NCBI GenBank assembly: GCA_032353305.1
Contig: JAUCNG010417911.1
Span: forward strand, 1 to 10,158
DNA length: 10,158 nucleotides
Direction of reading: 5' to 3'
Origin: Cephalothrix spiralis
Lineage: Eukaryota > Nemertea > Palaeonemertea > Archinemertea > Cephalotrichidae
Position numbers and translations under genes: made by a program. Positions 1-8,500 of this stretch are shown here, piece after piece; position 1 is the first letter of the stretch; each line of letters opens with the position of its first letter. The notes beneath the pieces are model-generated. The model did no database searches. It was not told where the DNA came from and saw only the letters and a program-made list of their open reading frames with translations.

Positions 1-691
1 ATAAATTGCTACATCGTAGTGTAATAATTCCGAGTAGAATACCGTGACTTTTAGGTAATTATAAATTAAGAATTAATTAGTTAAATTGCCGTCTCATAAA
101 TTGTCATAAATTCTTAATTTAATCGTTTAGCTATAGTATTCCCCCGTAGAGAAAAATATGCAGACTGCAGAGCAAAGCGAGTCGAATTTTGTAACCAATG
201 TTTCTTTTCTATCAATATATTTAACCATTTTCTAAATCTATCCACACGTTTATAGAACTGTCCCTCCCACACACACTATAGTTTATGAACCACGAAATAA
301 TCTCCTCAGCACGAGGAGAGAGAAAACTCCCATCTCTCTTATCTTCAATTCTGAAAGTGCTTACAACTACCTACTGTACACTGCTCTGTCAACTGAAACT
401 ATTTCAGTCAACAGACACGTACGTGTAAGTAGGTAGTTATGAACACTTTTAGGGGTGTAGAAAATTAAATTTTGATCTGGTTGAGAAGATCATTCCACGG
501 CCCTTAAGCTATACTGTGCCAAATTCGGTCAGTATAAATAACAGAAAAAAGAAGAGAATGGAAAATTAAGGAAAATAGCGCTCAAACTGATTGATACCCC
601 TAATATTAACCCCTGCGTTAAGTGAGCCACAGCTATCATTTTTTACATCATTGCAATATCTGTTCCGTGATATACAACCCCAATCAAGTGT
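1..691. other. AT-rich non-coding, left flank
   Basis: Apart from the hairpin at 365-438, I see no exon with usable splice sites, no RNA gene and no clear mobile element. A 16-bp match to the SINE body (TCGGTCAGTATAAATA, 526-541) may be a SINE remnant. Confidence 0.5.
365..438. repeat. imperfect 74-nt hairpin
   Basis: AACTACCTACT (365-375) pairs exactly with AGTAGGTAGTT (428-438). Inside, TACAC pairs with GTGTA, then an internal loop, then CTGTCAACTGAAA (386-398) pairs with TTTCAGTCAACAG (402-414) with two mismatches, closing on a 3-nt loop. The total is about 27 paired positions. The size resembles a small-RNA precursor or a tiny foldback element. Confidence 0.6.
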
Positions 692-952
692 GCCTCGGGG
701 GCAATGTGGTAGAGAGTCGGTCTTTGAATACGGAGGTCCCGGGTTCGAGACCCGTGCTCGACACTACTTTCCATCGGGAAGAACCTTGGGCAAGTTCCTC
801 AGTGTGCACTGCCTCCTTGGTGGCTCGGTCAGGTTAAATACGTGGAATGGGACACTGCAATTGCTGCATGTTCAACCCTTCGTGGTAAACCGAATAAAGC
901 GGAACATCTGTGTCTATTTGAGCCAGTCATCTGACGCCCTCACATAAGTTGA
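692..952 (+). mobile_element. tRNA-derived SINE, copy 1 (internally deleted)
   Basis: The head is tRNA-like: a degenerate A box around 707-716 (TGGTAGAG) and a B box GGGTTCGAGACCC at about 740-752. The body (CATCGGGAAGAACCTTGGGC, then GGCTCGGTCAGGTTAAATAC) and the tail (TGTGTCTATTTGAGCCAGTC, then ATCTGACGCCCTC) match the other copies here. Compared with copy 2 it lacks the AATCGGTATA...AATAGATTAGAGTGCGG segment, roughly 60-80 bp, just before the tail. Short ORFs across it are by-products of the repeat. No target-site duplication could be picked out by eye. Confidence 0.85.
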
Positions 953-1069
953 GTTTCAAAATGCGAAAAATGACTGATTTCAAATATTACGAAAATGTGG
1001 GCAATATTTGAATCAGCATCATCGATGAGTCATGTCCTGTAATTTGTCTGTTTTTTCAAAACAACATAC

Positions 1070-1255
1070 CCTCGGGAAATGTAACCAGCTTGACGTCAAC
1101 CTCCTCTCCATCACTGGCAATGACAAGCATACGAGGATCATGAAGATAATGAATTTCAAGCAGTGGGCGTTGGTCTCAACTCTCTGACGAAGAGCTAAAT
1201 TTAAGCCACATATTTTGGTAAGAAACGGATGCAATTTTGCAACAGATTTGGGAGG
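1070..1255 (-). pseudogene. exon-like segment with an apparent frameshift, gene unknown
   Basis: An acceptor with a long pyrimidine-rich tract (TTTCATTCATAG) stands before 1255 and a donor CCGAGG|GTATGT after 1070, enclosing 186 nt. The first half reads PPKSVAKLHPFLTKICGLN then LALRQRVETNAHC in one frame. The second half in that frame is poor, but shifted by one base it reads EIHYLHDPRMLVIASDGEE then VDVKLVTFPE with typical coding character up to the donor. The change falls near 1155-1162. Uninterrupted translation in the first frame stays open across all 62 codons, so the segment could also be an intact exon with an odd second half. The protein family is not recognised. The phase does not follow directly from the exon at 5247-5511, so an additional exon would be needed, or this is a different gene. 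Confidence 0.4.
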
Positions 1256-2398
1256 CTATGAATGAAATATATGAATGAATGGGAAGCAATAATAAGGAAG
1301 GAGCTAAGAAGTACCTGTGATTTCAATCGATAAGTCAGAAATGATTTCGAAATCAACGATGTAGCAAAATTGGGAAATAGCGAACTACTTTTATTATTTG
1401 TTTAGATATTAAAGGTACATTGCGTTGCGATGACATATTTTGTTTACTTAACAAAGTAAATTAAATTCAATGGACTTTTTGTTTACGCTAAACACCCAGC
1501 AGTATAGTATACACTACATTGATGAATAAAGGGTGTAAAAGGTGCGATCCGACTTAGTCCCATCTACCAAAATAAGGTAAGTATACACGTACACTATGCT
1601 GATCTTTCGTTCACTTGAGTAGAGAGACGAAGATTAACATCGGAAAAAAATATGTAAAAAAAGTTTGTAAAAATTATTCCGGACAATTAAATGGTAGTTT
1701 GAAATTGATATTCTGTTGAATAGGAAAATTAATTTCCTTTCACAAAATGAAGGTACATGTAGTCTGAAAACCGGAAATTCTCAAAACAAATAGGTCTTAA
1801 TGCTTGGTCAAGCCAAAACGATAGAAAAGTGCTAAGGCATGGGGTGCTGTATTTTTCGCCCTACTAACGATAAATCAACAAAATATCGACTCGCTCTGCT
1901 CTGTTCAGACTTATAGTACCCCTCTTATTATTTTACGTATTATTTTAATTTGTACGACAAGTAGTACTCATTTGTACAGACACCTGCCGTACATGTCTCC
2001 TACTTGACTAATTTTTGACCTGCAATGCGGATGAGGGTTCTTGAAAGTGCACGGAGAAGCTCGAAATATTCAATTTATTTGTTTATATCGAAGAAATTCG
2101 TCATGTGTTTGAAATAAAGTCGTTCCATTTAATATCATAGCGCATGTCATATAGTCAAAATCCTTTTTAGATCAGGCCCTTGGGAAAAGGGACAGGGTAG
2201 AAGGAAACCTCCTTTGAAAATTTCTGGGGAAGGCTTTCCGAACGACTTATTATAAAGGCCAGGGGGGTACCCGAGAATTTGTATGATATTTTTCCTATAC
2301 AATTCCATAAAAATGATAGGCTACCTTCGTTAGCTTCAGCAATGTTTTATATTTGCAGAGAGCATATGAAAAAATGATTAAGACATACCAAATAGCTG

Positions 2399-2441
2399 GC
2401 GCCAAAGGCACGCGCCGAATTTTCTTTCTTTTAGCGCCAAA
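2399..2441 (-). promoter_or_regulatory. pair of E2F-type sites
   Basis: GCGCCAAA occurs at 2399-2406 and 2434-2441, the reverse complement of TTTGGCGC, which fits the E2F/DP consensus TTTSSCGC. A related CGCGCCGAA lies between them (2411-2419). No gene start is visible beside them, so a regulatory role is only a possibility. Confidence 0.3.
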
Positions 2442-2544
2442 ATAAGGCAAAAAATAACGTTTTAGCGGACCTTTGAACAAAGTAGGACATCCACCAAAAG
2501 TAACTAAAAATTTCGTTAAGAAAATATCCCTGGGAGCTATTTAA

Positions 2545-2588
2545 TAAGTGCAGTGCAATAACTGCAATGCAATGCAATAAGTGCAATG
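2545..2588. repeat. TGCAA-rich low-complexity stretch
   Basis: Repeated AAGTGCA, GTGCAATAA and TGCAATGCAATGCAA elements with no fixed period. This is probably slippage-derived and lies in the long non-coding stretch left of the foldback element. Confidence 0.55.
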
Positions 2589-3287
2589 ATCAGAGGAAGT
2601 CCAAGATTGACAAAATCCTGATTTTAAGGTCAATGACTGACCTCACTGAGGCTCACTCACCCCATATTAAATATTAATGAAAAAATATAAACCTTTAAAA
2701 AATTATTACCTAAAATGCTTGTATGCCTTGTCGATATACAATATCAACCAACTCCAGAGTTTGACAATGTATGAAAAGTACGATCCCAAATTCTTCTTTA
2801 TAAGAGAATTCCAACCTATCATATTCTTAAAAATGAAACCAAACCGAATTTCAACACCTGATGCGTCTCATTTCGTTACAATCAATAGGCCCTATAAGAA
2901 TTCACCTGGACACATTCAAATTGATTTGTAAAAATTTAACATGTGCTATCATATGGTACATACATGTACGCTTGAGTCGAAATTGGTATCTTGTTGATCT
3001 GTTTATGCTTTTGCCTATATATGTCATCATAGAGCAAATTCTTCCATCCCCTCCCCTGTTAAAATGACTAGTTTTATAAACAAAACGTATGTTGGTCTCC
3101 GTTTAACTCCGTAAAATCTATAGTTTTGCCGTGATAGCCTATTGAACGCCATTATAATAGAGTCCTTTTAGAAGCAAATCTATTGTGTTTTGCCTTTGTC
3201 AACTGAGACAAACATGGCTTATTATTGTCGATCCCGGAGATACGAAACTTCAATGCAGAATTCAATAGGACTTTATTGAACAAGACA

Positions 3288-3315
3288 TCATTCAGTAGTA
3301 TATACTACTGAATGA
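3288..3315. repeat. perfect 28-bp palindrome
   Basis: The half-site TCATTCAGTAGTAT is followed at once by its exact inverse complement, centred between 3301 and 3302, with no spacer. A separate small inverted repeat (TTCAATA/TATTGAA, 3261-3280) lies just left of it. There is no gene nearby. Confidence 0.75.
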
Positions 3316-4569
3316 CAGACATCAAAGAATTACACACAAACAGTATGAAACAGGGAACAGAGGCATGACTACGCAAAAAGTTCCTCGTCAGCTACCTTCG
3401 GACACGGTCGTTTCGGGATATAAGAGTAGAACGACATTGTATGTGTCTTTGTCCCAGCAAAGGTGATCAGTGAGTCGAGTCGTAACCTTTTTTAAAGCCC
3501 AACCAAAACCATTCTTGACAATTAAATTTGTAAAAAAAATTCCATGACATTTCCATTTTTCAACCTTTTTTCTATTTTCCATGACAATTTGGGCCATATT
3601 TTGGAATTAAAAGAGATTTCCAGGTTTTCAAGACCTCAAGTCAACCTATTATATAGAATGGCAAAGCTTGCAAGGCATAATATAGAGCAATTGCAGATTA
3701 ACGTCAAGATCGTTAAAAAAATACACCAATGGGCGTGAAGCTCATTTGGAACACAATTCCTCATTTTACCTCAACGTTTATTTTTGATAAAGTATCATTT
3801 AAAATCAAAACGCGAATCATGTTCGTCAAAAGAGGATTTTGGCCCATTACGCCGTCCCAGGTGCTCCGGTCGAAAAATGGTTTAAAATGAATCACGATAC
3901 TCAGGTCATAAAATAACATATTGGATGAAATATTATCAAAAATCTGGTATCACTTTAGTTTAGAAAGTATAGATCAATCCACAGAGCAACGACAGATTTT
4001 AGAAATTCCGTCATTAAAAATAAACAAACAGTTAAAAAAATAAACAGTTTTAAAGTCAACAATAAATACTTAACTTACTGTATACAAAACTGAAGATTTT
4101 TACGAGCCTTATAAGCAAATAAACAAAAACAACAACAATATTTCCGAGACAAACTGTTCCTCGACATATCCAAAAAAGCACATGATATACTACATGTATA
4201 ATTGAATATTGATTACCGGTATGCCAGGAATTTTTAGAAAAAGGGAGTTCTTCAAAATAGATATAAAGTATTTCAAGCCTCGTGAAAAGTCAAATTCTTA
4301 CATGGGGGTCAAGAACCCTAGTAGTTTATAACTATTTATTAAGTGACATATTTAAATTCTACTATATCACATGAAATAATTCAAACTCAGAACACGAATG
4401 AACAGGATGATTGAACTTATTAGGAAGTTATATCAAAATACCCAGAAGGCCTCTTGTATAGATTAGTTTACGTATCAAATTTTATTTCTCAAAATCTGAA
4501 GGTCAATATCATAGATATGAAATTGTAGAGTTTTCCCGCTAAAATTAAGGCAGTGCCGTGATTTTTCTA

Positions 4570-5058
4570 AAATGGCGGCTATTATTTTGAAGAAATCCCC
4601 CATTTACATCCAAGCCTAGCCAATTTAGAATGTCTCAAAATTAAGGGAAGAAGTGAAACCGTTTTTAGAGGCGTCTCACAAAATGACCCATTTCTAATAG
4701 AGATAGAAATAAATAAATTGGTATTCCTTGGCCCCGAAAACCATGGGGTAGGTCAAGGTTCCATGTTCCTAACCCAATAACCTCCCGGCATACCAAATTT
4801 GTAAATTTTAGATCACTCATAACTCGGAAGGTAATTGGGTTAGGAACATGTAACCTTAACATACCCCAATGGTTTTCGGGGCCAGTATTTTTTCTCTCTT
4901 TCCATTAGAAGTGCCCAAACTAAAAAAGGAGTCATTTTGTGACACCCGCTAAAAACGCTTTCACTTTTTCCCTTAATTTTGAGACATTCTAAATGGGCTA
5001 GGGAAATGAAATGGCAAATTTGAGAAATTGTACTTCTTCAAAATAATAGCCGCCATTT
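4570..5058. mobile_element. foldback MITE-like element, 489 bp, TA-flanked
   Basis: The two ends are inverted copies beginning AAATGGCGGCTATTATTTTG and continuing GAAGAA, followed by arms of about 220 bp that stay alignable (shared blocks such as CATTTAGAATGTCTCAAAAT/ATTTAGAATGTCTC, TAAGGGAA, GGCCCCGAAAACCAT and ATGTTCCTAACCCAAT). The centre, about 4793-4826, is unpaired. The bases TA lie directly outside each end (4568-4569 and 5059-5060), as expected of a Tc1/mariner-type target duplication, though TA can also be chance. There is no transposase. A short minus ORF inside it is incidental. It lies in the downstream intron of the CEP350-like gene, if that gene continues to the left. Confidence 0.8.
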
Positions 5059-5246
5059 TAATAAAAAGAACTAGTAACATAATTAATATATTTTCCCATA
5101 CCGATGAAATAGTGGTATTTAGCCAGAATTTCGTCGGCGGCAGAAAAAATAAAATTGATTCATTTTCGACAGCGTACTCGTAAACCGATCGCTAAAAAGA
5201 CTTAAGTTATGTAATACACTCTAAACATGAGGGAAATTTCACCTAC

Positions 5247-5511
5247 CTTGTTCTACTTTCTGTTCTAATCTCAGACGTTACAGTTGGCCTCTCGGCGAAT
5301 TTGACTGATTTAGACTGGGCTGTGGTCGTATTTATCTCCTGTATTGAGCTTTCACTTAAAGTAGGCTGAGATGCAATCGACAACTCGTCCGCTATCGATG
5401 CCTCGCTCTCATCCACTTGGTAAACTTTGGACCCTCGTACCGGCTTGATTGGCTCTGATACCGAGCTTTCGATGTCACTGGCGGCAGCATACTCAAATCC
5501 TCCTTGATTGT
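5247..5511 (-). CDS. CEP350: CEP350-like gene, exon 5, acidic Ser-rich segment (phase 1-2)
   Basis: A 265-nt exon after an acceptor TTTCTTTTTAG and before a donor ACAAG|GTAGGT. It completes the split Asp codon, then encodes 87 codons including NQGGFEYAAASDIESSVSEP, a run of acidic and serine residues (ESEASIADELSIASQ) and QSKSVKFAERPTV, and ends two bases into a codon. The composition suggests a disordered, phosphorylation-prone linker. The next exon, which must begin by completing a phase-2 codon, was not found to the left; the exon-like piece at 1070-1255 does not fit that phase. Confidence 0.7.
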
Positions 5512-8500
5512 CTAAAAAGAAATGATATGTGTGATTAAAGATTTTGTCATACTAACATAACCAAAGTCAAGCATATAGAGGGCGCTGTTTGAATCCGAAA
5601 ACTCATCCATACACAGGTTCCGAATTCTCGAATTTGCAGCTCGGTGGCGAGCTGGTAGAGCGTCGGCATCTGAATCCGGAGCTCCCGGGTTCGAGACCCG
5701 GCTCGACACACTTACCATCGGGTAGAACCTTGGGCAAGTTCTCCAGCGCACTGCCTCCTGGGTGGCTCGGTCAGGTTAAATACGTGGAGTGGGACGCTGT
5801 CCCTCCCGTCGGGGTAAACCCGACTGCTAATCGGTATATTGAAAATAGATTAGAGTGCGGGATAGGTCTACAGGCCTAATGGTAAATGCTCAAAAAGCGG
5901 ACCGTCTGTGTCTATTTGAGCCAGTCATCTGACGCCCTCCAAATAAGTTGAAGTTGGCCCAACAAAGACGCCACTCTCTGTGAAAGACCCGAAGCTTCTA
6001 CATTTCTCTTCCATTTTGTGATATCATCATCATCATCATCATCATCATATTTTGTGGTTGAGATTAAATATCGAGAGAAAAATAAGATAATAGTTTTTGA
6101 ATAAATTTTTCACGTTAAAAATTAAGATGCATGCTTGAAGATAGAAAACGCGTGTAATAAATGTAATTGTGGTACGAGGCCATGTTTGGATCTATATCTC
6201 GAGAGGGCCGGATGTTGGAATCTAGTCACAGTGCATGAGGTAGCGTAATCGCCTTGCAATCGGAAAGTTGTAGGTTCGTGACTTCCTTTGGGGTACGAAC
6301 ACAGACCGGATTCTGAATGGCTCGGTCAGTATAAATACGTGGAGTGAGACCCTCTCTTCGGGGTAAGCCCGACCTGGCCCGACTACAATCGGTATATAGA
6401 AAATAGATTAGAGTGCGGGGCAAAAAAGTAAAATGCTCAAGCAAGCGCTGACTATCTGTGTCTATTTCGGAAAGTCCATCTGGCGCCCGTCATATAAGTT
6501 CAAGGTTAGTTCGAAATGGATTTAAGTTTGATGGGTATATCTAGAATACTATAACGTCATTGTTTACATTGTAACATGGTTTCCATGGTTACTAACCTTT
6601 GTTTCTTCTCTCCCACATTCTCATTGCTTTCTTTTCCATCGCTTTTACGTTATTTTCTTCCTTATCCAAACGAGTACTCCATGCTAAAAGTTCTTCAGCA
6701 TGTTTCTTCCTTTGTTGCAACTTCTGTTCACGGAAAGTAAGATTCCTGGTACCGATTTTCATTTTCTTTAACTTTGCCATGGCTTTCGATTCATGAGGTG
6801 AACGAGAACGATTACTGGCGGTCTCGGTGTAGATTTCCGTATCCGATTTATAGTCTACAAGGATAAAATATATAATAAACTTTTACAGATGAAGAATAGC
6901 AGATTTTTTTTAGCAATTTATAAGATTTTATGATAATATGAGTGAATTTGTTTTATAACTTTCCTTCACTACAAAAATAAATTGCAAAAATAAACCTAAA
7001 ATACTAAATATTATGCCGAGCGAAGCGATGCGAGAATTTGTTTGACACTTTTACACCATTTTCATCAAATAGTATTTTATGAGATGTTAGGAGAAATGGT
7101 CATATTTTAGGAGATTTTAGGAGGAATGGTCATATTTTAGGATATCCTAAAATTTTAGGAGAACTATGAGGCCTGATATTATAGACGATGCAAGAATTGT
7201 TTTTCAATTAGATTCTAGGGTCAAAGGTGCTGAACTTAAAGAGTGTTTCATTTGATTATTCCATGTATTACCTTTTTCAACATTCTTGACTTCAGATCTT
7301 GGTGTATCAACAATATCGCTGACGTCATCAAGCTAAAATAAAAATACATGTATACATAAATTTTAGATTTATCAATCAAAATTTTGAATCAATATATAAT
7401 ACTCAAGCCTAAAAGAAAGTTTAAAGTAATTTTATATATATATTATACCTCTTAGATAAAATTTGAAGCTTAACTTTACAAACATCTGGTTAAAAGAGAC
7501 CAGTGCACCTCAGTGGCGAAGTGGGCAAGCGCTAGTCGTTGAATCCAGAAGAACCGGGTTTGAGACCCAGTCTCGACGCTCTTTTCAATCTTCAATATAT
7601 AGGGGCGTCAGATGACTGGCTCAATTAGACACAATGGTCCGCTTGCTGAGCATTTGTCCTTAGGCCTGTACTCGTAATCTATTTTCTATAAACCGATTAG
7701 CAGCGGAATTTTTACCCCGAAGGGAGGGACACGTATTTAACCTGACCGAGCCACCCAGGAAGCTATGCGCTGAGGAACTTGCTTAAGGTTCCACCCGATG
7801 GAAAGTGGTGTCGAGACTGGGTATCGATCCAGGGACCCCTGGATTGCTGTCCGAGCGCTCTGACCACTTTACCATCGAGATTAACATTGGGCAAAATTTT
7901 GCCTCCTGGGTGGCTCGGTCAAGTTCAATACGTGAAGTTGGACTGCTTACATGTACATGTATAGAATAGGAAATGAATTATTAGACATACCATAATACTA
8001 GTTTCATCTTCGGTATTTATGTCGCTTAGAGCAATATCTTCTGGTTTAACAGCTTTCGCCTTTTCTCGAGCCTTAAAAAATAAAATAAGATAATTTAAAA
8101 TCGACCATTATGTCAATGAAATGTAATAAAAATAAGACTGAATGAATGTGTACGATTTTAGTACTTTTTTAGCAATTTTAAAAAACATGTAGAAATACAT
8201 TGTAGTTCTAGCCATTCGATTAAAATTACTTATCTTCAGAAACTTTTCCTCCTTCAAATGCTAAAAAAATTTGGAATCGATTAAAACTATATGTATTCAC
8301 ATTCTCTGTCTATCTATTTTTGATGAAATGGAAAAATTATAATGCAAAAAATTAATTTAACAAATTGTACAACGTTGTAATATTTAATCTCTAAATTATA
8401 TACGCATATCATATTTTTACAATGTGCTTTAATATTTTTTATAGCAAGATTAAAGAACAAAAATACATATTCTTTTTTAATTACCTGTTTTGCTTGTTGA

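Larger units (their letters stand above)
1256..4569. other. long stretch without a recognised gene
   Basis: About 3.3 kb, strongly AT-rich. It holds the E2F-type pair, the TGCAA-rich stretch, the 28-bp palindrome and three TACATGTA octamers. Short open frames at 2677-2931 (plus), 2295-2480 and 3388-3597 (minus) have AT-driven composition and no family resemblance. Exons joining 5247-5511 to a downstream part of the CEP350-like gene could lie here, but I could not identify any. Confidence 0.5.

Noticed and set aside
222-350. Minus-strand frame after CACTTTCAG, beginning IEDKRDGSFLSPRAEE
   Set aside because: It is open for about 40 codons, but there is no convincing donor, the pyrimidine tract is weak, and its phase does not fit the exon-like piece at 1070-1255.
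365-438. let-7 resemblance of AGTAGGTAGTTAT
   Set aside because: The let-7 seed GAGGUAG is not present in the right position and the hairpin geometry differs; the similarity is superficial.
591-947. Plus-strand open frames over SINE copy 1 (also 622-837)
   Set aside because: The reading frames run through the SINE head, body and tail; the same frames appear over other copies, so they reflect the repeat, not a protein gene.
2677-2931. 84-codon plus-strand ORF, and the overlapping one at 2861-3067
   Set aside because: Composition is that of AT-rich DNA (K, N, I, Y, F heavy), two frames overlap, and no motif is recognisable.
3388-3597. Minus ORF of 69 codons, with 3544-3738 on the plus strand
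   Set aside because: I considered a transposase remnant, but no DD-E pattern or family motif could be seen and no terminal repeats flank it.
4665-4862. Minus ORF inside the foldback element
   Set aside because: It lies across both pairing arms, so the open frame is a consequence of the inverted repeat.
5639-5710. Functional tRNA gene at the SINE head
   Set aside because: A and B boxes are present, but the acceptor and anticodon arms do not close properly and the sequence continues into the SINE body.
5589-5879. Open frames on both strands over SINE copy 2, also 6226-6444 and 7779-7964 over copies 3-5
   Set aside because: All are by-products of SINE sequence, with no family resemblance and no splice context.
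8314-8484. Extension of the exon-1 reading frame beyond 8485
   Set aside because: It reads through a good donor (CAG|GTAATT) into AT-rich intron, and its composition changes at that point.
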